NCBI RefSeq assembly: GCF_002262935.1
Contig: NZ_NPIA01000005.1
Span: forward strand, 222,485-286,484
Length of the DNA: 64,000 bases
Direction of reading: 5' to 3'
Source: Lottiidibacillus patelloidae
GTDB lineage: Bacteria > Bacillota > Bacilli > Bacillales > SA5d-4
Shown: positions 30,310 through 39,222 of the stretch, in pieces
How positions within the stretch are numbered: position 1 is the stretch's first letter
Layout: each line of letters opens with the position of its first letter
Notes under the pieces: model-generated
The model's database searches: none
Told to the model about the DNA's origin: nothing
What the model saw: only the letters and a program-made list of their open reading frames with translations
Translations under genes and position numbers: made by a program

Positions 30310-31720
30310 GTTTATCGTTTGGTTAAATTTATTCTTAATTATTGCCGTGTTTCTGATTCAAACAACCTACTTTGCATTTTTAATTTTATCAGTAAAAAGT
30401 ATTATTCATTATATTCGGACGCGTCGTGCAAGACAAATAATGGAAACGAAACAAATGCAATTCGTCTCTCCTATTTCACTAATAGTTCCTGCTTATAATG
30501 AGGAAGTGACAATTGCAACAACGATTAAAGGATTTTTACAATTAAATTATCCAGACTTTGAAGTAATTGTTGTCAATGATGGCTCAAAAGATAAAACTTT
30601 AGAAATTTTAATAGAAAATTTTCAGCTGACACCAATGACAAAAACATATTCAAAAAAGCTAGATACAGAGGATGTAAGAGTAGTTTACCATTCTCTCCTT
30701 TACCCGAATTTAATTGTTGTTGATAAAGATAACGGCGGCAAAGCGGATGCGATTAATGCAGGAATTAATATTAGTAAATTTCCACTTTTCTGTGTCGTAG
30801 ATGCTGACTCGATTTTAGAGGAAAAAGCACTTTTACAAGTCGTATATCCTTTTGTTGAAAACCCTGATGAAGTTGTTGCTGTTGGAGGAATTGTTCGAAT
30901 TGTTAATGGGTGTAAAATTGAAAATAGTACGATTACGAAAGTTCAACTACCTAAAAATCGTTGGGCTAAAATGCAAGTACTAGAATACTTACGTGCCTTT
31001 TTAATAGGAAGAATTGCGTTAAGTAAACTGAAAAGCTTACTTGTTATTGCTGGAGCTTTTGGTATTTTTAAAAAGAGTGCAGTTATTGAGGTTGGCGGCT
31101 ATTTAACAGACACTGTTGGAGAGGATATGGAACTAACCGTACGCCTTCATCGTCATAGTTATGAGAAAAAGAAAAAATGGAAAATTTTATTTGTCCCTAA
31201 TCCGGTTTGCTGGACACAAGCACCGGAAACTCGTAAAGACTTAAAGCAGCAACGAGATCGTTGGTATCGTGGATTAGTAGAATCATTGTGGGCGCATAAA
31301 CGAATGCTATTAAACCCTCGTTATGGTGTAACAGGTTTAGTAGGAATGCCTTATTTATTCTTTGTCGAATTATTAGGCCCAATATTAGAACTTTTAGGAT
31401 TAATATTAATTCCAACTTTGTATTTCTTAGATTTAATTAATTTTTACTTCTTACTAGCATTTATAGCAGTAGCATTTATTTATAGCCAAATCGTTTCAGT
31501 AGGTGCACTTATTCTAGAGGAATATAACTTCCGCCGTTATAAAAAATGGAGCGATTTATTTACATTATTCATATACTCATTTCTTGAAAACTTCTTTTTC
31601 CGCCCGTTAAACAATTGGTGGAAATTATTAGCTCTATTTTCAATCCGTAAGAACAAAAAGAAATGGGGTAATTTAAAGCGAGCAGAGTTAGGCTCTCGAG
31701 GTTATAAATCCTTATCATAA
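30296..31720 (+). CDS. Membrane glycosyltransferase family 2, processive type
   Basis: A 474-residue GT2 enzyme of the PgaC/IcaA/hyaluronan-synthase architecture. It has an N-terminal transmembrane helix (about 8-33), a cytoplasmic catalytic domain (about 60-330), and C-terminal membrane helices (about 345-440). Catalytic signatures are IVPAYNEE, VVNDGSKD, DADS (DxD, Asp169-Asp171), GEDMELTVRLHRH (catalytic acid region) and QQRDRW (QxxRW, residues 319-323), typical of enzymes that polymerise and export a beta-linked polysaccharide. No PilZ domain is seen. The ATG at 30296 overlaps the HEAT gene. The product polymer cannot be predicted. Confidence 0.9.
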   Translation: MSIHEFIVWLNLFLIIAVFLIQTTYFAFLILSVKSIIHYIRTRRARQIMETKQMQFVSPISLIVPAYNEEVTIATTIKGFLQLNYPDFEVIVVNDGSKDKTLEILIENFQLTPMTKTYSKKLDTEDVRVVYHSLLYPNLIVVDKDNGGKADAINAGINISKFPLFCVVDADSILEEKALLQVVYPFVENPDEVVAVGGIVRIVNGCKIENSTITKVQLPKNRWAKMQVLEYLRAFLIGRIALSKLKSLLVIAGAFGIFKKSAVIEVGGYLTDTVGEDMELTVRLHRHSYEKKKKWKILFVPNPVCWTQAPETRKDLKQQRDRWYRGLVESLWAHKRMLLNPRYGVTGLVGMPYLFFVELLGPILELLGLILIPTLYFLDLINFYFLLAFIAVAFIYSQIVSVGALILEEYNFRRYKKWSDLFTLFIYSFLENFFFRPLNNWWKLLALFSIRKNKKKWGNLKRAELGSRGYKSLS

Positions 31721-31736
31721 TAAAGGAGGTTGGAAC

Positions 31737-33584
31737 ATGAGACGAAAGAAGAAGCCAGTACACAAACAGTCGTGGTTACCATTTTTAAATTGGTTCTTAT
31801 TTTCCGGCTTTTCAAGCTTTGCTATTGGTGGTCTTTTCCTATTGTTCTTCATGGTACCAATCGAACAGTGGTTCTTTAACGAAGGGTTATCTCAACGTGG
31901 AATCGATTTATTAATGAGCGGACTTATAGGCGTCTATGCACTTAGCATGCTTGGTTTATCAATTGCCTTTTACTTTTTCTTAGTAAAACCAGGAAGGACG
32001 AAATTTTCATATAGCTTGTTACTTATCTTTTTCCTTTTAGCTGGTTTTGTCTTTTATTTATTTTTAAGTCCGACGTCAGTTGCGATAAAGCAATTACAAG
32101 GGGAAGAAGAGCAAGTAGACCGAGTTATCTTTGGCCCTTATCCTGATGAGGAAAAACTTCGAAAATTAAAAGAAGAAGGCTATGAAGGTGTAATAACATT
32201 ACTAAGTCCGACAATTCCTTTTGAAAAGGTATTATTAGATCAGGAGCTTAGTAATGGCGAAACGGTTGGCCTTCAAGTACACTCTTTCCCAATGCTTCCA
32301 TGGGTAAGTGATAATAAAAAAGCACTAGATGGAATACAAGCTCTATTAAAAAATAATCAAGGTAAATATTACGTTCACTGTTATTTAGGCAAACATCGAG
32401 TTGATTTGGCGCGAACGTCAATTTTTGAGTTTATTGGTAAAGATAATAATCGAGTAGTTATTTTCCCTGATAAAATTGAAAGAGGACCACTTGTTCATAT
32501 TAAAGAAAAACAACTTGTTTTAGGACCATTTCCGACAGATGAAGAATGGTTCCATATTGTTTTACGACCTGGAATAAAAGAACTAATTTCTACGTTGGAT
32601 CCTGCTAATCCAGGCGATGTACAATGGATTGAAAAGGCTCGTCAAATTGCTAAAGAGTATGAAATTACTTTTACAGAAATACCTGTAATAGATGGTGCGG
32701 ACAAAACGAATCTCACAAAACTACACGAGTATATTAACATGCTTGATCACTCAGCATATGTTTTTGATTTCCGTAGTGGCGAAGTGATGAAAGCCTTAGA
32801 AACAAAACTTAAAAATATTGAGCCTTTCGTTAATGTTGATGTACCAGACAAGTTTGAACGTGGTGAAATAATCAAAATTGGTCGCTGGTTAGCTATTGGT
32901 CCTTATCCAACACCTGAGGAGTTTGAACGTTTAAAAGAAACGGGATTTACGCAATTTATTAGTTTGTTAAATGAAGCAAAAGAAGCAGATGTTAAATGGA
33001 TTGACCAAGAAAAGGATTGGGCACTTGCCAATGGTTTAACTTACAAACACTTTTCACTTCATGAGGATAAAGTAGAAGCAGCACAATTATATGAAATATT
33101 GCAATACTTAGAGAAGCAAGCAACAGGTCCTGTGTACATTCATGGATTTAAAACGGGGAAACGTGCACAATTATTAGCTAATCTTGCACAGAATTATTTT
33201 TACGGTGCTGTCGATTCGAAAGTTGATAATAATGAATTAGTCCCAAGTGATGTTATAGAAAATGCATTATATGCGAAAAAAGATCTTTTAGTCGGTCCTG
33301 CTTTTACAAGAGATGATTGGGAAAACGGAATTGCTACAGTTGGCATTAGGCACATTATTGTCGTTGATGTACCTGGGTTTACAAGTGAAGAGCAATTTGC
33401 TGAGGTGAAAGAAATAATAGCAGCTCTGCCAATTAGTTACCATACGATATCTTTAAGTGAAACGATCTTACATGATATTGGAGCTATTAGCACAAAGAAT
33501 GAAGGGCTTATTTACATCATGACAGCTTCAGAACTAATTGACGGAATGGCTCAAAGGTACAAAGAGGAAGTACTGACATACTAA
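31737..33584 (+). CDS. Membrane protein with four tandem phosphatase-like domains
   Basis: A 615-residue protein with three N-terminal transmembrane helices (about 20-120), then four copies of a domain beginning GPYPDEEKLRKLKEEGYEG, GPFPTDEEWFHIV, GPYPTPEEFERLKETG and GPAFTRDDWENGI. Each continues with a beta strand (VITLL, LISTL, FISLL, IIVVD) as in dual-specificity protein phosphatases. The first copy keeps the active-site HCX5R loop, with Cys215 and Arg221 in HCYLGKHR. The second reads VFDFRSGE, the third has Gly470 for Cys (HGFKTGKR), and the fourth lacks the loop. So one potentially active domain is followed by three apparently inactive ones. It starts 16 bp after the glycosyltransferase. 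AAGGAGG precedes the ATG. Confidence 0.8.
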   Translation: MRRKKKPVHKQSWLPFLNWFLFSGFSSFAIGGLFLLFFMVPIEQWFFNEGLSQRGIDLLMSGLIGVYALSMLGLSIAFYFFLVKPGRTKFSYSLLLIFFLLAGFVFYLFLSPTSVAIKQLQGEEEQVDRVIFGPYPDEEKLRKLKEEGYEGVITLLSPTIPFEKVLLDQELSNGETVGLQVHSFPMLPWVSDNKKALDGIQALLKNNQGKYYVHCYLGKHRVDLARTSIFEFIGKDNNRVVIFPDKIERGPLVHIKEKQLVLGPFPTDEEWFHIVLRPGIKELISTLDPANPGDVQWIEKARQIAKEYEITFTEIPVIDGADKTNLTKLHEYINMLDHSAYVFDFRSGEVMKALETKLKNIEPFVNVDVPDKFERGEIIKIGRWLAIGPYPTPEEFERLKETGFTQFISLLNEAKEADVKWIDQEKDWALANGLTYKHFSLHEDKVEAAQLYEILQYLEKQATGPVYIHGFKTGKRAQLLANLAQNYFYGAVDSKVDNNELVPSDVIENALYAKKDLLVGPAFTRDDWENGIATVGIRHIIVVDVPGFTSEEQFAEVKEIIAALPISYHTISLSETILHDIGAISTKNEGLIYIMTASELIDGMAQRYKEEVLTY

Positions 33585-33612
33585 ATAGTTTTGAAAAAGA
33601 AAGGTAAATAGG

Positions 33613-34707
33613 ATGAGAAAAAAAATACTGTGGTTAATAGCAATAATTATAATATTTTTACCTGTTATTTTATGGTGGGCAAAGCCTAGTCAAAGCATGC
33701 CTATTATTGTCTTAGACAAAACAGTACCTGATCCGGAGTATCGTGAGCATAAAGGCCTTATATGGTTTATAAACCATGAGAAATATTCTGATGGTGAAAG
33801 AAGCTTAAAGGATTATACTGGCTTTTATCCGAACTCACAAACACATAGTGAGTTAACAGGTATTAAAGATCAAGTGTTAGCTAGTCCGTTATTATATTTA
33901 GTTGACACATATGGAGTTTACACGGAAGATCTGAAGCATCGAAAGGCTAGTCAAGATCGCTCTAAGCTTGTTTACGGTGGCCTTAATGATGATGATATAG
34001 CGATTATTAAAGCATTTACTACGAAGCAAGATAAAACGGTTATTGCAGAATTTAATGCCTTTGCTAGCCCGACCCCTACGCATATTCGTCAGGAAATGGA
34101 AACGCTGCTTGGCGTGAATTGGACAGGCTGGATCGGTCGTTACTTTGAGCAATTAAACAACGATGAAATTCCAGACTGGATGCACACATTGTATGAGCAA
34201 CAATATGACGCGAAATGGGAGTTTGAAGGAAAAGGTTTTGTTTACATTCATGAAAACGAAACAATTGTAGTATTGGAACATGATAAACATATCGGGGAAA
34301 ATGAATTAAAGATGGTTAAAAGTGATGGGGATACAGGATTTAAATCTGCTAGTGATGTCCAAAAGTATTACTACTGGTTTGATGTTGTAACACCTTCTGA
34401 AAATGTCGAAACATTTTATCAATACGAACTAGATGTAACTGAGGCTGGGAAACAAATCTTAAATAAATTTGGTATCCCGACAACATTTCCTGCAGTTACG
34501 AAAAAAACAAGTGACTATACGGCATATTACTTTGCAGGAGATTTCGCAGATATCCGTTCACCATTACCTCCTTACTGGATAAGTGGAATGAAGCCATTAA
34601 TGAAGGTAAGCTCTTTAATTGAAAACCAAGAACAGTTTTTCTGGAAAGTATATATTCCAATGCTTAGTGATATTTATGAAGAAATTTATGAAAACTACAA
34701 CAAATAA
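33613..34707 (+). CDS. Membrane-anchored extracytoplasmic protein of unknown family
   Basis: A 364-residue protein with one N-terminal hydrophobic segment (about 5-22, uncleaved anchor or signal peptide) and a long hydrophilic domain that should face outside. Recognisable points are a starting strand PIIVLDKTVPD, LIWFINHEKYSDG, LLYLVDTYGVY, VYGGLNDDDI and VNWTGWIGRYF. The alternating strand/helix pattern at the start recalls class I amidotransferase-like or polysaccharide-processing domains, but I cannot name the family and see no certain catalytic triad. It ends the cluster before a strong terminator. The context suggests a role in modifying or exporting the product of the glycosyltransferase. 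Confidence 0.65.
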   Translation: MRKKILWLIAIIIIFLPVILWWAKPSQSMPIIVLDKTVPDPEYREHKGLIWFINHEKYSDGERSLKDYTGFYPNSQTHSELTGIKDQVLASPLLYLVDTYGVYTEDLKHRKASQDRSKLVYGGLNDDDIAIIKAFTTKQDKTVIAEFNAFASPTPTHIRQEMETLLGVNWTGWIGRYFEQLNNDEIPDWMHTLYEQQYDAKWEFEGKGFVYIHENETIVVLEHDKHIGENELKMVKSDGDTGFKSASDVQKYYYWFDVVTPSENVETFYQYELDVTEAGKQILNKFGIPTTFPAVTKKTSDYTAYYFAGDFADIRSPLPPYWISGMKPLMKVSSLIENQEQFFWKVYIPMLSDIYEEIYENYNK

Positions 34708-34738
34708 CCGAGAGACCCTCAAAGGTCTTCTCGGTTTT
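34708..34738. terminator. Bidirectional terminator between the glycosyltransferase cluster and cdr
   Basis: CCGAGAGACC, loop CTCAAA, GGTCTTCTCGG (one bulge), then TTTTATTTG. It starts directly after the stop codon and serves the plus strand best. Confidence 0.85.
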
Positions 34739-34745
34739 ATTTGTT

Positions 34746-36074
34746 TTATTTTGAACGTCTAGCGCCTTGTTGCACGGGATCCCAAACGGAATTAAACGGT
34801 GGTGCATAGCTCAAGTCTAAGTCTTCCAGTTCATCAATTTTCATTCGGTGAAATAGTGCCGTTGCAATAACATCTGTCCTTTTTGCAACGCCTGCAATGC
34901 CAACAAATTGCCCACCTAATAATTGCTTTGTATCACTGCGATAAAGGAGCTTAACATGTAACTTTTCTTTTCCCGGATAATATCCCGCTATATTTGTAGA
35001 AGTTAAGATCGTCGTCTCATATGGTAAGTTTAGTTCTTTTGCTTCATTTTCTGTCAGCCCTGTTCTCCCAAGTGATAAATCACAAAACTTTAATATAGCC
35101 GTCCCAACCATTCCTTGAAAAGGGCGAGTTTTTTTAATCATATTTAACCCGGCAAGGCGACCTTGTTTATTAGCATGCGTCCCTAAAGGGCTAAAGTCAT
35201 CCTTTTCTTTAACACGATGGTACTGCGTAGCACAATCACCTGCTGCATAGATATCTTTCACATTCGTTTCCATATAACGATTCACTTGAATGGCACCTTT
35301 TACCCCTTTGTGAACCCCAGTCCCGTCAAGGAGCTCTGTATTAGGAATGACACCAATTGCGATTAATACTAAATCTGTCTCATAGGAAGTTTTGTCTGTA
35401 ATAACCTCTGTTACTACGCCATTTCCATTTAACGCAGTTACTGACTCTTCTAGGTGGACGGCAATCCCTTGCTTTTCTGCTTCATCGTTTATATGTTCAG
35501 CCATATCAAGGTCAAATGTATTTGCAAGCTGTGCGCCGCGCTGAATGATCCGGACATCTTTTCCAAGCTCATGAAAAGCTTCCGCCATTTCAAGGCCAAT
35601 GTAGCCACCACCAATGACGGTTACATTTTTCGCATCTGTCGCACTTTCCATAATTGCTTTCGCATCAGCGATAGTTTTTAACGTATGAACACCTTTTAAG
35701 TTAACTCCATCCCAATCAGGTACTAACGGACGTGCTCCTGTTGCGACAAGTAATTTGTCATATGGAACTGAGAACGTTTCATTTGTTTTAAGATTAGTTC
35801 CACTTACAAGTTTAGCTTTTTCGTCAACATGTTCAACCTTATGAAAAATACGTGCATCAATTCCATACTTTTCTTCAAACGTGTCCCTAGTCCTCGCAAT
35901 TAAGGAATCTAGCTTTGGAATTCTCCCACTAATCGCATAAGGTAAGCCGCACTGTGCATAGGAGTATGTATCACCCATCTCTAATGTAGTGACTTTGGCA
36001 TTTTCTACATTACGAACAATTTGCATTGCCGCGCTCATTCCAGCGGCATCACCGCCAATAATGACATATTTCAT
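34746..36074 (-). CDS. CoA-disulfide reductase-like flavoprotein
   Basis: A 442-residue pyridine nucleotide-disulfide oxidoreductase. It has the N-terminal FAD-binding motif VIIGGDAAGMSAA, the single redox cysteine in SYAQCGLPY (about residue 42), a second Rossmann motif TVIGGGYIGLEMAEAF for NAD(P)H, and the FAD-contacting DIYAAGDCATQYH. The C-terminal dimerisation domain ends SYAPPFNSVWDPVQ, as in CoA-disulfide reductases. It would keep coenzyme A reduced (CoA-SH instead of bacillithiol or glutathione cycles). Related NADH oxidases and persulfide reductases share this layout but persulfide reductases usually have an extra rhodanese domain, absent here. GAGGAGG precedes the ATG. Confidence 0.85.
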   Translation of the reverse strand: MKYVIIGGDAAGMSAAMQIVRNVENAKVTTLEMGDTYSYAQCGLPYAISGRIPKLDSLIARTRDTFEEKYGIDARIFHKVEHVDEKAKLVSGTNLKTNETFSVPYDKLLVATGARPLVPDWDGVNLKGVHTLKTIADAKAIMESATDAKNVTVIGGGYIGLEMAEAFHELGKDVRIIQRGAQLANTFDLDMAEHINDEAEKQGIAVHLEESVTALNGNGVVTEVITDKTSYETDLVLIAIGVIPNTELLDGTGVHKGVKGAIQVNRYMETNVKDIYAAGDCATQYHRVKEKDDFSPLGTHANKQGRLAGLNMIKKTRPFQGMVGTAILKFCDLSLGRTGLTENEAKELNLPYETTILTSTNIAGYYPGKEKLHVKLLYRSDTKQLLGGQFVGIAGVAKRTDVIATALFHRMKIDELEDLDLSYAPPFNSVWDPVQQGARRSK

Positions 36075-36330
36075 TTATAGTCCTCCTCTAAAAAATCTCA
36101 TATAGTTAACTTCTTCAAAAGAAAGCAAAATACTCTTTTTCATATAAAAAAGATATGTAAAGGAAATCACCTTATTTTGTGGAATGTAGTAATGAGCTCT
36201 AAGTAGAAAATATGAACCTTTAACGGATTTAATTAATGGTATATTATCAAAAGAAGCAAGAAGTAATTAATTTGTGCTACGATAACATAAATAAAGAAAT
36301 GGTATATACATATAATTGGAGGAATCATGA

Positions 36331-36771
36331 ATGGAAAGTATCTTGGTTTACTTTGAATGGTTAGTTGTTTTGGCATCATTAATTGCAGTTGGTGGAATTG
36401 TCTTAAGTTACAAACATATGTTAGCTAGACTTCGTGAAAATGATTTCAATGAAGAAACACAAAAAAAGCTCCAAACGAAATTTTTTATTAATGTATTTTT
36501 AGTAGAACTTATTCCGTTAGTGCTTATTGTTATGGCGTTTTCAGCAGTTCAAAATTATCCAGCACAAAACCCAACGATGGCCTTAATAATTACGATTTTT
36601 ATCGCGGCACTTGGAATAATATTAGTATTTTTAGAAAGAATGAATGTAGACCGAAATAATATAAGAGAAGTAAAGTTTTTAAATGTGTATACATTTATGA
36701 TGTTATATTTGATTACTGCAATCCCGCTAGTAGCTGTCGTGTTATTATTGATTGCGCAAAAGTCTTTATAG
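36331..36771 (+). CDS. Four-helix membrane protein with an ATP synthase c-subunit-like segment
   Basis: A 146-residue membrane protein with hydrophobic segments at about 12-28, 52-72, 81-101 and 118-140. Residues 46-70 align without gaps with residues 41-65 of the window's own AtpE: KLQT, F, I, V, LVE, P, V and AF coincide, 14 identical of 25. Glu59 falls on the ion-binding Glu54 of the c ring. The glycine-rich first helix of true c subunits is not kept. Function is unknown; it cannot be an ordinary c subunit. The gene stands alone between cdr and the repeats before prfA. GGAGG precedes the ATG. I know of no characterised ortholog. Confidence 0.75.
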   Translation: MESILVYFEWLVVLASLIAVGGIVLSYKHMLARLRENDFNEETQKKLQTKFFINVFLVELIPLVLIVMAFSAVQNYPAQNPTMALIITIFIAALGIILVFLERMNVDRNNIREVKFLNVYTFMMLYLITAIPLVAVVLLLIAQKSL

Positions 36772-36782
36772 TTTAAGAGTAT

Positions 36783-37124
36783 CGGTGTTAGACGATTGCT
36801 TCAGCTTTACTTTATTGATCCAGCTTCAGCTCCCAACGCCTACAATTCTTCACACTTTTTATTTACGATAAGTCAACATCGAAGGCCAAAGTCCTTCGTG
36901 TTTCCTTTATCTCAAACAAAGTGCTCCAGAATTTATGGCGCTGAACGGTCGCTTCAGCTTTTCTTTATTTGATCCAGCTTCAGCTCCCAACGCCTACAAT
37001 TCTTCACACTTTTTATTTACGATAAGTCAACATCGAAGGCCAAAGCCCTTCGTGTTTCCTTTATCTCAAACAAAGTGCTCCAGAATTTATGGCGCTGAAC
37101 GGTCGCTTCAGCTTTTCTTTATTT
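36783..37124 (+). repeat. Family B repeat, two full tandem units plus a partial one
   Basis: Two units of 154 bp (36817-36970 and 36971-37124) are nearly identical. The visible difference is one base in the hairpin loop region (AAAGTCCTTCG against AAAGCCCTTCG). A partial end of a third unit precedes them (36790-36816). Each unit runs GATCCAGCTTCAGCTCCCAA ... CGAAGG hairpin ... TCGCTTCAGCTTTTC. The whole gap 36772-37193 is noncoding. Confidence 0.85.
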
Positions 37125-37193
37125 TGACTACATTCCTTGACTATACTATAATTACAATGTTATAGAAGATGACGAATATATGAGGTGCAGGTA

Positions 37194-38261
37194 ATGTTAG
37201 ATCGCTTAAAACAGTTAGAAGAACGTTATGAAAAGTTAAATGGATTGCTTTCTGACCCAGAGGTTATTAGCGACAATAATAAACTTCGTGAATACTCTAA
37301 GGAACAGTCTGATATATCGGAAACGGTACAAGTATACCGTGAATATAAAGATGTCGTTGAAGGTTTAAAAGAAGCAAAAGCAATGCTTGAAGAAAAATTA
37401 GATCCAGAAATGTACGAAATGGTAAAGGAAGAGTTAAAAGAACTTACTGCTCAAGATAAAGAGTATCAAGAGCGCTTAAAAGTACTTTTACTTCCAAAAG
37501 ATCCTAATGATGATAAAAACGTAATTTGTGAAATTCGTGGAGCAGCTGGTGGAGATGAAGCAGCATTATTTGCTGGTGATTTATACCGTATGTATTCACG
37601 CTATGCAGAAGTACAAGGATGGAAAACTGAAGTAATCGATGCCAATAGTACTGGTGTTGGTGGGTATAAAGAAATTATCTTTATGATTACAGGTAAAGGT
37701 GCTTATTCAAAGCTGAAGTATGAAAATGGCGCGCACCGCGTACAACGTGTACCTGAAACAGAATCAGGTGGCCGTATCCATACTTCAACGGCAACGGTTG
37801 CTGTACTTCCAGAAGCGGAAGAAGTAGAGATTGAAATTCATGAAAAAGATGTTCGCGTCGACACATTTGCTTCAAGTGGACCAGGTGGACAGTCTGTAAA
37901 TACAACAATGTCAGCTGTGCGTTTAACGCATTTACCAACGGGTGTCGTTGTATCATGTCAAGATGAAAAGTCACAAATTAAAAATAAAGATAAAGCAATG
38001 AAAGTTTTACGTGCTCGTGTTTATGATAAATTCCAACAAGAAGCGCAAAAAGAGTATGATGAAACACGTAAATCAGCTGTTGGAACAGGGGACCGTTCAG
38101 AGCGTATTCGTACGTATAACTTCCCGCAAAATCGTGTGACAGATCACCGTATCGGTTTAACGATTCAAAAGCTTGATCAAATCTTACAAGGGAAATTAGA
38201 CGATTTCATCCACGCGTTAATCGTTGAAGAGCAAACGCGCTTAATGTCCCAAGGAGAATAA
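37194..38261 (+). CDS. prfA: Peptide chain release factor 1
   Basis: Reads stop codons UAA and UAG and releases the finished peptide. From ATG 37194 (GAGGTG six bases upstream) it has 355 residues. The codon-recognition PxT motif appears as PET in [16 protein letters not shown], and the peptidyl-transferase GGQ motif in [12 protein letters not shown], whose glutamine is methylated by PrmC, encoded next. A GTG nine bases upstream is an unlikely start because it is part of the ribosome binding site. Confidence 0.97.
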   Translation: MLDRLKQLEERYEKLNGLLSDPEVISDNNKLREYSKEQSDISETVQVYREYKDVVEGLKEAKAMLEEKLDPEMYEMVKEELKELTAQDKEYQERLKVLLLPKDPNDDKNVICEIRGAAGGDEAALFAGDLYRMYSRYAEVQGWKTEVIDANSTGVGGYKEIIFMITGKGAYSKLKYENGAHRVQRVPETESGGRIHTSTATVAVLPEAEEVEIEIHEKDVRVDTFASSGPGGQSVNTTMSAVRLTHLPTGVVVSCQDEKSQIKNKDKAMKVLRARVYDKFQQEAQKEYDETRKSAVGTGDRSERIRTYNFPQNRVTDHRIGLTIQKLDQILQGKLDDFIHALIVEEQTRLMSQGE

Positions 38262-38262
38262 T

Positions 38263-39132
38263 ATGAAACAACAAATGATGATAGCTGAAGCCCTCAATTG
38301 GGCTTCTTCTTTTTTAGAAGAAAATAATCGTGAAGGCTATGCTGCAGAAGTCCTTTTACGGCACCATTTACAAGTAAATCGCTCAGGATTAATGATGATT
38401 ATTCGCGATCCTATTGCAGAGGATGTAAAGGAACGCTTTTTTGCTGACGTTCAAAAACATGCCGAAGGAATTCCTGTGCAATACATTACTGGAGTCGAAG
38501 AGTTTTACGGTCGCACATTCCATGTTACGAAAGATACGTTAATTCCAAGAATGGAAACAGAAGAGTTAATTCAGCATGTCGGAGAACGGATAAAAAAGTG
38601 TTTCGGCAATAATAGCAAGCTTTCTGCAGTCGATGTAGGAACTGGTAGTGGAATTATTGCAACAACACTAGCGCTCGAACATCCAGCACTAGATGTGACA
38701 GCAATTGATATATATGAACCGACAATTGAGGTTGCTAAAGGAAATGCCAAGCGTCTTGGAGCGAACGTACGCTTTTTGCACGGTGATTTATTGCAGCCGC
38801 TTATTGAGCGCGGAGAAAAAGTTGATATACTCGTCTCAAATCCGCCGTACATTCCTGATGAAGAAGTACTTACGTTGGACGTTCAAGTAAAAGATTATGA
38901 ACCATCACGTGCCCTCGCTGGTGGAAAAGATGGCTTAGATTTTTACCGCCGCTTCATGGAAGAAATTCCACAAGTTCTTAATGAAAAAGGTTTAATAGCC
39001 TTTGAGTTCGGGGCAGGGCAAGGAGAGCCAATTGCCAAGCTCTTAAAACAGGCGTTTCCACAAAGCACACCAGAAGTGATCTATGATATTAATGGGAAAG
39101 ATCGAATTGTTATTGCCGAAGTTGGCTTTTAA
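38263..39132 (+). CDS. prmC: Release factor glutamine methyltransferase
   Basis: SAM-dependent methyltransferase that N5-methylates the glutamine of the GGQ motif in release factors. It has 289 residues with an N-terminal helical domain, the YITGVEEFYGRTFHVTKDTLIPRMETE segment (in parts), the SAM-binding AVDVGTGSGIIATTLAL, and the NPPY catalytic motif in VSNPPYIPDEEV. It starts one base after the prfA stop, with AGGAG inside the end of prfA, so the two are translationally coupled. Confidence 0.96.
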   Translation: MKQQMMIAEALNWASSFLEENNREGYAAEVLLRHHLQVNRSGLMMIIRDPIAEDVKERFFADVQKHAEGIPVQYITGVEEFYGRTFHVTKDTLIPRMETEELIQHVGERIKKCFGNNSKLSAVDVGTGSGIIATTLALEHPALDVTAIDIYEPTIEVAKGNAKRLGANVRFLHGDLLQPLIERGEKVDILVSNPPYIPDEEVLTLDVQVKDYEPSRALAGGKDGLDFYRRFMEEIPQVLNEKGLIAFEFGAGQGEPIAKLLKQAFPQSTPEVIYDINGKDRIVIAEVGF

Positions 39133-39170
39133 ACTGTCGAAAAGTTGAAGAAATTGTTTGAAAATTCATT

Positions 39171-39199
39171 GTTTATTTTTTGTTTAAGTTGACCACACT
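39171..39199 (+). promoter_or_regulatory. Possible sigma-F promoter of spoIIR
   Basis: GTTTA (39171-39175), 15 bp, GACCACACT (39191-39199) resembles the forespore pattern GYATA, 15 bp, GGNNANANT, with two mismatches. spoIIR is a known sigma-F gene in B. subtilis. A perfect 0A-box sequence TGTCGAA lies further up at 39135. Confidence 0.4.
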
Positions 39200-39222
39200 T
39201 GTTTGTGAAGGGGTGGAGAAAC

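Noticed and set aside
36935..37165. A 76-codon plus-strand frame before prfA
   Set aside because: It lies inside the tandem family B repeat. No ribosome site, and the composition follows the repeat.
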